Assembly: GCA_946122785.1 (NCBI GenBank)
Contig: CAMGYJ010000004.1
Coordinates: forward strand, 59,218,679-59,282,678
Direction: 5' to 3'
Length of the DNA stretch: 64,000 nt
Source: Linum tenue
Lineage: Eukaryota; Streptophyta; Magnoliopsida; Malpighiales; Linaceae
Both the position numbers and the translations under genes were made by a program. Positions 21,556 to 33,416 of this stretch are shown here, one piece after another. Under the pieces are notes generated by a model. It did not search any database. It was not told where the DNA came from and saw only the letters and a list, made by a program, of their open reading frames with translations. How positions within the stretch are numbered: the stretch's first letter is position 1; every line of letters begins with the position of its first letter.

Positions 21556-23169
21556 TCAGTAAGTCATAAGAGGTGACCCACTGCAATGGACATCAGTAGC
21601 ATCTGGGAACCTTTGCCTAGGAGACAAGTTATTGATGCCAGCAGCCTCCACATCCAGGTTTCTAATGCTCTTCCTCTTCTGAGAATCTGGGTTCACCATC
21701 TTCTCCTCTGATGATAACACCTCTGGGATGGGACTCAAGGACCCTGCTTCTTCATTCTCCTCCTGACAGTTGAGAGACATCATGGCTCGAGCCTCTGCAA
21801 CTGCTGACCCATCGTTGTCTGCAGCATACAATATCTGCTGAATTGCAGCAATAACCTGAATATTCAGAGTAGTAACACATGGATTAGAGGGTATGAAAAG
21901 AGCTCTGAAAAACAAAAAACAAAAAAATCATCAAAGAGAGATGGGTGAAGCTTTCTCTCACAGGCAGTCCTTCAAGACCAGGGCTCTGGCAGAAAAGCTC
22001 AACATCTCTCAGCTTGGCAAAGTAGTAGTCTCTTTCCTTCTCAAGGCTATCCACGGATAGCTTCAGTTCTGTGATCTGCTACCATTCAAGTAGTCCATGT
22101 CAGACGCATATAAAGCTCAATCAAAGCAAACAACTAACGTTACTTCTGACTCTTACCTGTTCTTCATATGCTGGTGCAGGCGGTGGAGGTCTAGCAGCCT
22201 TCACGTTTAGGGTCGAAGACGAGTTGGAGTTCACTGAAGAAGAAGACTCATGCCTTCGACCGTGGTGGGACTGTGCTTTGGGGGCAGCCGCAGTGCCTTT
22301 GGCCGAAGTTTGAGCCGGTGGACCTTTCTTCCCTACTTCTTTTCCACCCTTGCTACCCTCTCTTCTCTCGATTGGGTTGTAACTGTGAGTTAAAAAGCCA
22401 GCCAAACAGGAGCCAATTCACACTTCTGGTCAAAATTTACAGCACTGCTTCCCAAACAGCATTCTCAAATCCATATACACAGAACCCCAAAAGCGAGAAA
22501 TTGAATCAAAATCTTCTAAAGCCAGTAACCAACTAATAGGCGTCGGTTTTCATGCTTAGAGAAAAACGTAAGAAAACAGCCAATCGCGGCGGTCGAAGAA
22601 GAGGAAATTCACCTGACAAGGCCACCATTGACGGAATCGCAGTAGCGCTTCAGCCACTGCATGAACTCCAGATTATCCAGAGGCCTCCCTTTCACAAGCT
22701 TGCTTACTTCAATATGCTGTCCAGTCGAAGGAAAACAGGGAAACAATAACACTTAAAAAAAGAACGGAATCAATCGCGCGATTTCATTCAAACAAAACGT
22801 GGAAGTCGCTAATCCATTTACCTTTGTGATTTTGAGTTTATTGAACACATCCTGAAGGACCTTGTAGTTCTGAATCATCTCGTACTCGCTCTTGGCATCG
22901 AAATTGACCTTGTGCATCGGCACCATCCCTGGATGAACCGCGTCCAGAAGCTGACAGTGAACCGCTCCAGAGCACGCCTGGAACCAAACAACAGATCTAA
23001 GTAAGAGAAATTTCTTCGGGGCGAGAAGTTAGGGTTTCAGAGAATAGCGAAGGAAACAAACCTCTTCGACTTTGGAGAGATTGAGTTGGAGAGTGGAGTT
23101 GATCCAAGCGAGAATCTCCGATCTGCCGACGAAGTACGCCGCATCCATCATCCCGATCTTCGTCGCCAT
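21556..23169 (-). CDS. EB1C: EB1C-type microtubule plus-end-binding protein
   Basis: Six exons read by eye: 23169-23062, 22977-22822, 22716-22613, 22382-22157, 22075-21962 and 21855-21556, giving 335 aa. The N-terminal calponin-homology domain (about residues 1-130) is clear: [58 protein letters not shown] basic Ser/Pro-rich linker follows, then the EB dimerisation coiled coil ([25 protein letters not shown], about 199-225). The tail has [15 protein letters not shown] and [18 protein letters not shown] rather than the acidic EEY/F-like end of EB1A/B, which points to EB1C. In Arabidopsis EB1C is nuclear in interphase and acts on spindle and phragmoplast microtubules (family knowledge). Confidence 0.92.
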
Positions 23170-23571
23170 CTCCGACTCTCTCCGCCGGTTCGTAACTCGG
23201 TGAAATCCTCTGGTTTCTCTGCGATTTTGTTGAGAGGAATGAGAAGTGAGATCTCTCGTTTACCGTCCTCCGTCTCTCCTCGGCTTATGAGTCCACACAA
23301 GGCGCGTGGTTTTCCTGACTTTTGTTGAGAGAGAATAGCGAAACAGAACAGAAAGGAAGTGAGAGTGGGGAGAAGAGCGGGCTCTTTTACAATTCAAAAT
23401 CGGGATTGACATGTGACCGTTACAGAATCGGGTTATGCGGGTAGGGTTTTCTGGAAACCCGGATTTATTTGGGCTTCCACCTCACCAGCCCAGCCTCACA
23501 AGTTGGGCCACAAATCATTTGCAGCCATAGTGGCAGGCTTCCAACAACATGAAATGGAGGTGCCCAGGCAC
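23170..23571 (-). promoter_or_regulatory. Upstream region of EB1C
   Basis: Holds the promoter and 5' UTR of the minus-strand EB1C gene, with CT/GA-rich leader sequence close to the start codon. I see no clear TATA or mitosis-specific MSA element that I can defend. Confidence 0.3.
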
Positions 23572-24596
23572 TTTTTTTTTTTTTTTTTTATAAAAGGGAG
23601 GTAAGAACGAAGGAACAGCTCTACCAGGTACAAACAAAAGGCAAACGCCCAGCTACCAGCTAAAACTCAACAGCCGCACACAGGCAGGAGGCAAAAAACA
23701 GACTCGATCGTGGAAAAAAGACGGAACCAGCGGGCCAAAAGTTACCCCTCCCTAACAGCCCATCGGGGAAAGCTAACTTCGATGATGTCTTCTCTAATGA
23801 TCCGGGCAAGCTCTTGAGGTGGGTCCTCCAGTTCATAGATACCGAAGGGGTAGACGAGACTGTGCTTCGAGAGCCAGTCCGCATCTCTATTCCCTTCTCG
23901 GTAAGTATGTCCTAGTTGAACCACCCAATTTAGAGAAAGAAGACGCCTAATCTCACCAAGAATACTGGCATGAAGATGCAAAGGGTCATTCGGTTGTCTG
24001 ATCAGGTCCAGGGCTAGAGCGGAGTCAGATTCCAAAAGTAGAAACTGAATGCCCCTTCTCCAAGCGAGTTTAAGGCCCTGAAGAATGCCCCAGAGCTCCG
24101 CCATAATAGTTGTGCCTGTACCAATTCTGTGGAAGAATGATCCCCTTGCTGCAATGTCCCCTCTATGGCCTTGAGCAGCGCCATCCGTGTTCAGTTTAAA
24201 CCAGCCCAGACACTCGAAAGCTTGAAAGGGAGGTTCCATACTTATGACTACCCCACGTGTTTGCAAAATAAATTCAAGTCCAACCATTTTGGCATGCGTA
24301 CAAAGAGTATTCAGGAGCCACCAAGTGTGTAGCTCATAGCTAGGAAGGAGGCTCATGAAACAACTAAGAGTGAGGCTATGACTTTGGCTCGATGAAAAAT
24401 AGACGTGTGATCGAGATACAAAAAATGGTGCTCGATAGGGTGCCTCGGCGCCCAATTTAAATAAAAAAAAGGAAAAGAGAGCTAGTTGCAAGGTGCTCGG
24501 AGCCGGAGGAAAATAAGGTAAAGAAAAAGAAATCAAGTAAAATGAGAGTCGAAGCTCTCGGTGGACATATATAGATAACGAGTGCCACGAACTCAA
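23572..24596 (-). mobile_element. 5'-truncated LINE with RNase H domain
   Basis: The minus-strand frame 24596-23742 encodes an RNase H-like domain (RVT_3 type) in its second half: WFKLNTDGAAQG, IMAELWGILQGLKLAW, LLLESDSALALDLI and GNRDADWLSKHSL, with the acidic residues D, E, D, D in place. Such domains end ORF2 of plant L1-type LINEs. A run of 18 T at 23572-23589 (poly-A on the minus strand) lies about 150 bp beyond the stop, as expected for a LINE 3' end. No reverse transcriptase is attached, so it is a 5'-truncated copy; the part upstream of about 24240 may be flanking DNA. A domesticated RNase H gene cannot be excluded. Confidence 0.65.
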
Positions 24597-25704
24597 AGAA
24601 GAATAACTAAAAGAGAAATAAAGACAAGAGAGAGTCCAGATTTATGAAACGAACTTGTACTTTACGGTATAAAATACATAGTAATCTCTAACAAACAATA
24701 TTATTCAGTAATTTTTCAACTACACCACTAGTATTTTTGTGAGATAAAATTACATTGAGTTGTATATAATACATTATAAATTCTAAATTTTGTTCCTATT
24801 TTTCAACAATTCTTGTCCTTGAAACTTGCTATCTAGATTTTATCCTAATAAATTTTCTAATTTTTGGAATAAATTACAAAAAAATATGAGCAGTAATATG
24901 TTAAAGATGGATTTGAACTCTAATCTCATTGTTAACAGTTTACTTATTTAACAACCAATGACAACTTACCCTAAAATGCCTATGGATTTGAGACATCTAT
25001 GATACGCTCCGAATTTTGGATGCATAGGATACATCATTGTCATTTGTAAATGAATATAATATCACTTACAAATCTTATATAAATAGTATGATAATATTAT
25101 AAATAGATGTTTACAAATGTTTGATGTGGCTTTAAAAAATTATTTTTATATATTTTGAAGCTCGTTTATAACCATTTGTTTCGTAAGGCTAATGTGCATC
25201 ATATTCACATGTTCATTATTATCAAATGAGCACCACACGTAATTAGGAAAACCCCAGAAAATGACATGAGAATGTATTTAAACATATGATCCAAGATAAG
25301 TGAAGTGCAGATGATGACATGATTGGCCATAATTCACAACTCGAATTGCAAACGGATATATGTGTGATTTTGTTAGGGATAAAGTTCGCCCACTTGATGA
25401 TGATGATGATGAGCTTGCTATAATAATTCCTTGAAAGCTCCAAAAACCGGAATATGACATTTGACCTAACCATGCAGAGGCCATACGGGAAGGAAACATA
25501 AAGCTCCCCACCACTTTGACGATTTCATAAAACATCCATTGCGCATATAATTCTATATATATAGTGGCTTCTATCGTATTTTGGATAAAATCTAAGATAT
25601 GATATACCCTGAGTAAGAAAACATATCTAGATCACGAATTAACCGGATTTTTGGGCATAATTTTATAGTTTATACTGTAACCCTTAATGAGTGAACCCTA
25701 AGTC
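24597..25704. other. AT-rich intergenic DNA
   Basis: I see no gene or clear repeat, apart from a short ATG/GAT trinucleotide run at about 25397-25413. Confidence 0.4.
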
Positions 25705-25707
25705 TTA

Positions 25708-26059
25708 GGGCATGTTTGGAAGTTAGGATTCTCTAAATTGATGTATTTAATCAATGTATGTATTATAATTAGATGCATTGTTTCAATGTATGAATTTGAA
25801 AAATACATTGTTTGGAGATTGAATGATTTTGGTGGTCCCTCAAAGAATAAGGAACAAAAAGTAAGACAACAATCCCTCAAACACAATCTCTACTTAAAGT
25901 TGGGATTGACAATCATTCATAATGAATGATTCTGGTGGGCCCATTTGGTGTTCAAATACAAGCATTCTGTTTCATTTTAAGCCAAAAAAACGATGAATTC
26001 TTCTGATTACATGTATTGGTTAAATACATCATCTGAAATCCCAACTTCCAAACGAGCCC
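25708..26059. mobile_element. Tourist-like MITE (TTA target duplication)
   Basis: A 352-bp element starts GGGCATGTTTGGAAGTTAGG and ends, as reverse complement, GGGCTCGTTTGGAAGTTGGG. TTA flanks both ends (25705-25707 and 26060-26062). The interior is AT-rich with no coding potential. TIR style and TTA point to PIF/Harbinger-derived MITEs. Confidence 0.75.
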
Positions 26060-26062
26060 TTA

Positions 26063-26529
26063 TCTAAACCATAGAGCCTAACCCATAAAATTGTGCATGT
26101 AATTTGTTGCATATATTTCGACGAATCATTAAATTGATCTTAGTGTATGAGATTTATAGAATTAAGACTTGAATTTTGATCTTTAAGGGTATGAGAATAG
26201 TACCAGATATCAAACTTCAGTCAATTCAAGGTTTAAATATCATTTTTTTACTCAAGATATGCAATACATTTGATTTTACCCGACCGTCCTATATATATCT
26301 AAAATAAGCTTTTTCTAGCCACCCAAAAATTAAACAAAAATGATTTATTTGTTGATAGAAACATATGACAAAACCCACCCTAAAGGGGAATAATTTAAAT
26401 TAACAATAATAGTGGGAAGAATGGAAATTTGTTTGATTCTGACTCTGAGCCGTTGCTTTCCTTCCCAACTGTATGCCTTTGCAGCTGGACAATCATTGAA
26501 GAACCTCAAATATAAAATCTTTCCTATTT
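26063..26529. other. AT-rich intergenic DNA
   Basis: No gene, RNA gene or structured repeat is visible here. Confidence 0.35.
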
Positions 26530-27290
26530 ATTATTTAGCAAAATATACTTACATATCCACAATTTTTACATTTGTGACAGATATAGCCACAACTTTCAAA
26601 AATATATGAAATAGTCAGAATTTTGATAGTTGTTTGACAAATCTAGTCATTTCCGTTACAAACGTTAACGGTGTTAGAGATTCCGTTAGTTAGATTAACG
26701 ACACGCTGATTAGGATACCAAATTGCTGATCACCTCAGATGCCAACTCAACTTCTTTCCTGATGCCTTCTTCTTCACAGTCGTCGTTAGCTTCTTCCAGC
26801 AACCTTCTTACACGTTTTCTGGCTGTTTCTCTGTGACTCTAGCAAGTGTTTGGGGCCTTCACCTTCAATCTAGTGATTGGGGATCTGAATCGGCAATTGG
26901 GGAAATAAGGCATCATTCTCCAGTCATATGGTTAAGTGATACCGTTAAAGAGATGGACGGAAGTGGAAATTTTGTGTGTTTCGAAAGTTGTGGCTATAAC
27001 TGTCACAAGCGTGAAAGTTGTGGCTATAACTGTCACAAGCCTGAAAATTGTGGCTATAACTGTCACAAACGTGAAAGTTGTGGCTATAAAAGTGTATTTT
27101 TATTTTTGTTAATTCACGTGGATCGCCAACTCATCATTTCCGTTAGTCCAATCATACTGTTAAGTGACACCATTAAAGTGATGTACGAAAGTTGCTATTT
27201 TGTGTGTTTCGAAAATTGTGACTATAAGTGTTATAAACATGAAAGTTATTGCTATAAAAGCGTATTTTACATTATTATTTCTTGTATACG
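26530..27290. mobile_element. Rearranged MITE/MULE-like element with duplicated right arm
   Basis: The left part (GATATAGCCACAACTTTC at about 26580, then GTTAACGGTGTTAGAGATTC) is a diverged inverted match to the right part (CCGTTAAAG, GAAAGTTGTGGCTATAA). The right arm occurs twice in direct order, at about 26925-27110 and 27145-27275, each ending GCTATAAAAG(T/C)GTATTTT. Thus it looks like a terminal-inverted-repeat element whose right arm was duplicated. Ends and target duplication are not resolved. Confidence 0.45.
26983..27090 (+). repeat. 30-bp tandem repeat, 3.6 copies
   Basis: The unit GAAAGTTGTGGCTATAACTG followed by TCACAAGCGT is repeated at 26983, 27013, 27043 and partly at 27073, with few substitutions. 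It lies in the right arm of the element around it. One frame reads ESCGYNCHKR repeatedly, which I regard as accidental. Confidence 0.9.
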
Positions 27291-27660
27291 CCAGCTGCCA
27301 TGCTCCATTCCTAGCTTGGAGTCCTGCTCACTATCTTTCGGTTAGTTTGATGAGTCCACTAGGTACACATATATGGGGAGTGAGTGCGACATGATCCCCC
27401 ACCATGACCATGCACACCTTTTTCTTAATTTTCCTCCACATATCATTATTGTCAGAAACTTGACAGGAAAGAATTATAATGAAATGTGTCATTAATCACT
27501 TGTTATTTGCCTCACTACTAATTATTGGTACGAGTCACACAAATTAACTCATGAGTCCCTTCAATTAAAATTGGAAAGCATCAAACTTTCATATTTCTGT
27601 ATTTTATTTTGTCTATATGAGAAGAAAAACGGAAAGAATATGAAGAAAGTCGGGTCAGAT
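27291..27660. other. Intergenic DNA
   Basis: Nothing beyond AT-rich sequence is visible between two repeat elements. Confidence 0.3.
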
Positions 27661-28191
27661 CTGGTGCTTAAACCTAAAAGTTTAAGCATATGCTTAAGTG
27701 AATTCTATTGGCCGAAATCATTTCAGTTAATTTTTGACAGGTTATTAGTTAGATAATTATTAAGGGTAAACTTGGTATTAGGAAGAAAATTACTAGTTAA
27801 TAAAAAGGGGAAAGGGAAAGAAATTGGGAGTTAATATTTGACGCCCTAACAATTTAAAAATCTCGCCCTAAATTTGATAAACAGACACCTTTGCCCCTAG
27901 CCATTTGCTAACCTAAATCCCCAAATTAACAATTACGCCGCCAACCCCAATCCCTTTACATGCTGCCGATGATGCTCCCCTGCCGTCGTTGATACTCTTA
28001 TGCTCTGAGCTTGACGGGGAAGGGGGACGGAGAAGAAGCAGGACGTTCTCGTCGGCGGCAGCCTAATTCAGACTGTGGCCACAACTGCTCCCCCGGCTGC
28101 GGACATCATCCCCACCCGCCCCCGTTGCCGTTAAACGGAATGAAGCCCAAACTACTACTCCACCTACGCCCTCGTCGTCATCTGTAGGAGC

Positions 28192-28653
28192 TAGAGGTGG
28201 CAATTTCAATCCAATCCACCAATCCAATCCATCAATCCATTAAAAATATCCACCTAATCCAATCCATTTAAATCCAATCCATTTGATCCAAATCCAATTG
28301 GATTGGTGGATTCATGGATTGGATCCATGGATCATTGGCAAATTACGGTTTAGTACCTATAATTTTTATTTTTTACATTTTGGTACCTAAAATTTAATTT
28401 TTTATACGAAAAATATCATTGGAAAATTACGTTTTGGTACCTAAAATTTTTCATTGTGACATTTTAGTACCTAAACTTTTTACATTTTACATATTGGTCC
28501 TTGGTTGAGGATGTCATTTGGATTCATGGATAATCCACCAATCCACTTGATCCAATCCATGAATCCACCAATCCATTAGATCCAATCCATTTGATCCATG
28601 GATCCACCAATCCAATCCACCAATCCACCAATCCAATCCATTTGCCACCTCTA
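28192..28653. mobile_element. hAT-type MITE with perfect 8-bp target duplication
   Basis: A 462-bp element starts TAGAGGTGGCAATTT and ends ...TTTGCCACCTCTA. GTAGGAGC is present directly on both sides (28184-28191 and 28654-28661), an exact 8-bp duplication as made by hAT transposases. Subterminal parts consist of many CCAATCCA/TGGATTGG words in both orientations. The centre has GGTACCTAAAATTT-like repeats. It is nested inside the 4.1-kb element. Confidence 0.88.
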
Positions 28654-29229
28654 GTAGGAGCAGAGGGAGGCGGCGGCGGCTCGTCGGTTAATGGTTTAGG
28701 GCGCTTAAATTGGGAATCTCGTCGAGAGGTACTAATTGACGCTTTCAGTCATTAGTAGTAGTTTCGTCTATTCGATAATATTAGGGCGTTAAATTTTAAA
28801 AAATTAAACCCTAAATCATTTTGTGTTTCTACCTCCCGTCCGCCAAAAGCGAGAAGCCGCCGCCATAATCTGACGAACTCGTCCGGCTGACGTCGGCACC
28901 GCCATCCACCGACCACCATCCTGCCGCAATCCCTCGTCTGTTATCTTCCGTCTCGCAGTCGAAGGCGACATCGTCGTTGTCATCTTGAGCCCCCACAATC
29001 CCAGCGTCGGAAACCAGCATCGGCACCGCCGCAAACCTGTCTGACTCCAATTCCGAGATCCCATCACGTCACTACAGCATCCAGCGACGTCGCCATCCTG
29101 CAGCAACGTAGCCACAGCCTCCACTGACATCCCGCCAAAGCCACAGCCTCCACCGATGCCGCTCATGTCGCCACAACCTCCAGCCATGCCGCCATCCTGT
29201 CTTTACGTTTATTTGTGGGATATTTCATT

Positions 29230-30450
29230 ATTAACAATAAATGAGAAAAAGGTTTGTATTTTAGGTTAATTGTTAACGATTTTGAAACTATTAGTAATGA
29301 TAAACTTTAACGTTGTTAATGTTTTAATGGGAGTTGTTTAACGTTTTGAACGTAAAAGTGACGTTCTCATAAAAAATTTCATTGAAAGTATAAATTGTAA
29401 ATGTTTCAGGTAAATTGTTAACAGTTTTGAAACTATTATTAACGATATATTTTAACTTTATCAATGTTTTGATGGGAGCTATTTTATGCTTTTAACAAAC
29501 AAATAAATGAAATCTTAAACCGATATTAAGGACAACTAATATGTTACTAATATAAACACAAAACAATATTTAATAAATGAGGTCCCAAAGACGGCTTACT
29601 CGTTTCAACAAACAGAGAACAACTAATATCTTGATAACTAATCAAAACTTGAAAATGAAATTTGAAATCATTAATAATGTAACTATGTTTTATTAATAAT
29701 TCATTCAAAAAGCTGATAATGCTCGGTATAATACTTATTACCTTAAACTGATAGCATAATACATCAAAAGTTGACAGTGTTTGCTTTTAACATTATATGA
29801 CAAAATTGTAAATATTTTAGGTTAATTGTTAAAGGTGTTGAAACTATTAGTAATCATATACTTTCACGTTTTTAACATTTTGATGAGATTTGCTTAACAT
29901 TTTTAACATAAACGTGACATTCTCATTTCAAAAATTTCATTGAAAGTGAACATTATAAATGTTTTAGATAAATTTTTAACGATTTTGATATTATTAGTAA
30001 TGCTATACTAATGGTATATCATTAGTAAATCATGATACATTAACAAACAACATCTGATATCATGATACATTAAACCTAGATAACGACATTTAATTGGTAA
30101 TAACTCAATTATATTTTATTAGTAATTCACTAAAAACCATTGATAATGCTCGGCTATAATGATTATTATCTTAAATATTTTATTACGTTAATAACAATTA
30201 CATTACATCATTAACAACGAGCCTAAATCCATTAACAAACAACCAAAAATAAATTAGGAGACGATGATAATGTTTTGGTATGTATTGATAATTCATTGCA
30301 AAAAAATTGATAACGGTACCTTTGATTGATAACAATGAACCCAAAAAAGTTGATGATGTAACTGTTGGACATTGTTTCATAAACATTGACGTTCAAATTG
30401 AAAAAAGTTAACACTTAATTTTTTTCCTCTATCATTAATAATTACATTCA
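29230..30450. repeat. Degenerate direct repeats in AT-rich core
   Basis: The phrase AGGTTAATTGTTAACGATTTTGAAACTATTAGTAA and a following TTAACGTT...GATGGGAG...TTTAACG...GTGACGTTCTCAT block recur in order at about 29260, 29405, 29820 and 29965. Copies are of unequal length and diverged. They form the left part of the AT-rich core of the 4.1-kb element. No coding function is visible. Confidence 0.5.
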
Positions 30451-31772
30451 TATAAAAATATTTATTATGTATATCGTCCAAGACTGATATTCTTCACCAT
30501 CTTTGACATTTGGTACATAATGGATCTTTGATTTTGCGTCTCATCATTGCCTTCAACTTCTAGTTGCTTGATCTAAGCAGAACATTCTTGCATGACACGT
30601 TCTTAGTCTGCGCCATGCCGTCAAACTACACAAAGAAAGATGCACAAAATTTGAGAACATTATAAAGTGATAAACTGAATTTTATATCATAATAACCATG
30701 TAATAAATTACACTCATAAGTTGATAAAGATGTAACAAACCGTTAATAATGTAACAACAAATTATTAACAACGAAACATCAAGGACCAAAATTACGTTCT
30801 TTATTGAATACAAAACATTTATTTTCAACTAAATTTTTTTCGTTATCAATGACTTAGTGTGTTGTTATTAAAGGTTACTAACACATTTTATTAACAATTC
30901 AAGTAAAAGTTTATAATATATAATGCATTATTAAATATATGATAATGAAAACTATATGTGCACACATGACATGACGTTACTAATTAATGAAAAATTGACA
31001 ATGAAAAATATAACCACCAAACAAGTCTAATTAATAAACATAGCTCAGATTATTTTACTAATCCGTGTAAAATGTTGATAATGCGTCCAGGTTATATTAC
31101 AAACTAGTTTGGACAATTCATTTTAATTTCCATTTCTTTCGTTCCTTTTGGCCAACAAATCAATATCAATGAAAACAAAATTATTAATTATATTACTAAT
31201 CCTACCTATCATATTATTAACAATGTGGTCAAATTATTAACATATTACAAAGCAGCGGGTTGGCATCCAAAAATAGCAAAAATAAAAAACGACAGAAAGC
31301 CAGCCCCAAAGACGACGGTGACGACCAAATCAGGCGAGACGTACCTGGTCTACATGCGGACTCCGTCAAACGACAGCTTCTACACGCGGACTCAGTCGAC
31401 GTCTAGCTCCCTCTTCGTTAAGCGACGGTGACGACGATTGAGGATTGACAATGGAAGACAGGCCAATTTCCGACAATCGGCTCCCTCTTCGTTAAACGAA
31501 AATAACGATAGAAGCGGTCGGCGGAGGAAAACGAAACCGCAGCACTGGCGAGAGGATAGAATAGGCAGGGGACAAGGAGGGCGGCCGGGTAGTTTGCTTC
31601 GTATGGAATAGAAAAACCCTAATAGGTTAAGATTTAAAATAATTAAAAATCTCTAATGACCTAATTATCCTTAACCACCCATTAACTAATAACTCCTTAT
31701 TAACTATCTTCTTTCTTAATAGTCAATAGGATTGCTTTAAGCATATGCTTAAACTTTTGAACTTAAGCACAG

Positions 31773-32468
31773 GAACTTAGGCCAAGAAAGTTGGGACGAA
31801 ATCAGGCAGCCATCATTTTTTTTTTTTGAAGTAATTAATTAAGTAATAGTATAAAGGTCTACAGGAAATTAGTGGGCAGTCTAGATACAATTTGGGCTCC
31901 CACTCCCTTAGCGACAGCAAAGCCAAGTCTAGTGAAAATATACGCGGCCGCCCGAGATCCCGCATCCTAAGACACGGAGAATTTCTGGATGCGCTTGAGC
32001 AAAACCACAGTAAGCCCAAAATATTCAAAAAAGTTCATTTGTGTGTTCTAAAACTATTCAATATGAAACTGGGTTGTATTGACGGAGGAAGGGAAGAAGT
32101 AAGGTCTCAAACGAAGTAGAGGAATCGAAGAGGAAGGGAGGATTTGCAAAGGAGAGACCAAGAGGTAGAAAGCGATAGGTGTTCTTCTGGAAACCGAAGA
32201 CACCTAATTATAATAGAGCAAAGAGAATGCAACGGGCAGTTACCACACGGGGAATCGTAAGCGTCACAACAGTTTTTCGAAATTCAAAATCAAAAAGTAA
32301 CCGACTAAACGAGCGAACAGGAAAAGGCCACGTGGACGACAACTAGACGATGATTGGAAATTCAAGGCGGTGACATCTACTACGCACGCGCACCCCCTAG
32401 GGGGCAGGACATACCCGCGAAATGGGAAAAATCACACAAAGAAAATCAACCGCGACCGAATGAGTACG
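31773..32468. other. Non-coding DNA, possibly internal part of an LTR element
   Basis: No protein family could be recognised. A poly-T run lies at 31817-31827. The region leads into the tandem duplication and LTR-like sequence that follow, so it may be the 3' non-coding part of a decayed LTR retrotransposon. Confidence 0.25.
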
Positions 32469-32711
32469 GCCCGCCCGTTACCAGCGGAATGAGTCCGCGG
32501 AAAACAAAAAATATACACGAGTATGAAGAGGAAAAGAGCATAGCGCCTGCCTAAGCGCACATGACAAGCAAAAAACGCACACAAAAAACCATGCGGAGAA
32601 GAATGAGCGATGCCCGCCCGTTACTAGCGGAATGAGTCTGTGGAAGACAAAAAATATACACGAGTATAAAGAGGAAAAGAGCATAGAGCCCCTGCCTAAG
32701 CGCACATGACA
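32469..32711. repeat. 143-bp tandem duplication
   Basis: The block GCCCGCCCGTTACCAGCGGA ... TAAGCGCACATGACAA at 32469 is repeated starting at 32612 (GCCCGCCCGTTACTAGCGGA ...), with an offset of 143 bp and a handful of substitutions. Each copy includes ACAAAAAATATACACGAGTA. It lies about 100 bp upstream of the LTR-like sequence and may be part of the same retroelement. Confidence 0.8.
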
Positions 32712-32810
32712 AAGCCAAGACAGTCACCACGGACGTCGCGAAGAGGCTTTTTCCCGAGCCATCACAGACGCACAAGCACACCAGGGGGGTACTCGGGGAA
32801 TACCCTCTGC

Positions 32811-33416
32811 TGAGGGGCAATTTTTGGGGGCATGGCCCGGGTCCATCCCCTCCAACAAGCGCACACTCAGTCACTCACCACCCTCAGAAAGATAAGATGA
32901 TGATAAGGGAAAGAGCGACCCAAACACTCATACTCGCGAAAAATATTATTCCGCGAGTACTCAGAGAAGGCGCGCCAGAGAGCGGCGTGACACGGAGAGC
33001 ATCATATTTCCCAGACGGACAGGGCAGGCCGCGCCGCTCACCAAGAGAGGCGACTTCCACGCAACAACACTGCTCGCGCATAAAAAGTTGAGACTACACC
33101 GTGTTACTAACAAAGCTGCCACGTCTTACTTGTAGACCTCATCATATCCCAGCCTTCTGTCTCTTCCAAATGTCATGTCAGCTCGAAAGCCCACCCACCG
33201 GAAGGTAGCCTATAAATAGGGCATTTACCAGGTGGGCGAGGGAATCGATTTCCAAATTCTCTCCCTAGAAAGCAAGAAACTTCTCCCTCTAGAATTGGTC
33301 CCAAGCTCTCTCTCTAGCTTTCTCACTTGTAATCTCAGAAAAGGTTAAGGATAAAAGTGGAAGCTTTTCCACTTTCACTTGCACCCCGTTCTTTTCGTGT
33401 CTCACTCCTACACTCA
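32811..33416 (+). mobile_element. Probable solo LTR
   Basis: About 600 bp start TGAGGGGCAATTTTTGGGGG and end near ...CTCCTACACTCA (TG...CA). Inside is a textbook core promoter, TATAAATA at 33211, followed by a CT-rich leader, as in plant LTRs. No primer-binding site follows and no second LTR is seen, so it would be a solo LTR or the 3' LTR of a decayed element. I could not confirm a 5-bp target duplication, so exact ends are uncertain. Confidence 0.45.

Larger units (their letters stand above)
27661..31772. mobile_element. 4.1-kb element with palindromic terminal repeats
   Basis: The left end (27661-27700) has TGCTTAAACC then AAAAGTTTAAGCATATGCTT; the right end (31733-31772) gives TGCTTAAGTT then AAAAGTTTAAGCATATGCTT when reversed. 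Weaker inverted similarity continues for about 100 bp inward (CTATTG, GTTATTAGTTA). AAGAAAGTCGGGTC (27643) and AAGAAAGTTGGGAC (31785) outside the ends might be an imperfect target duplication. Inside, GC-rich blocks (27940-28190, 28660-29210, 31250-31620) bracket an AT-rich core. No transposase frame is seen. It resembles a non-autonomous DNA transposon, perhaps MULE-like. Confidence 0.5.

Noticed and set aside
26833..27345. 170-codon Cys-rich open frame
   Set aside because: It arises from a 30-bp tandem repeat in a transposon arm. There is no signal peptide or recognisable family, so it is kept only as a repeat and a finding.
28816..29187. 123-codon Gly/Cys-rich frame on the minus strand
   Set aside because: It falls in the GC-rich shoulder of a transposon; several phases are open there and no domain is visible.
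27661..31772. Interpretation as a Helitron
   Set aside because: The ends are inverted repeats of one another, unlike Helitron ends, and no CTRR-hairpin end was seen.
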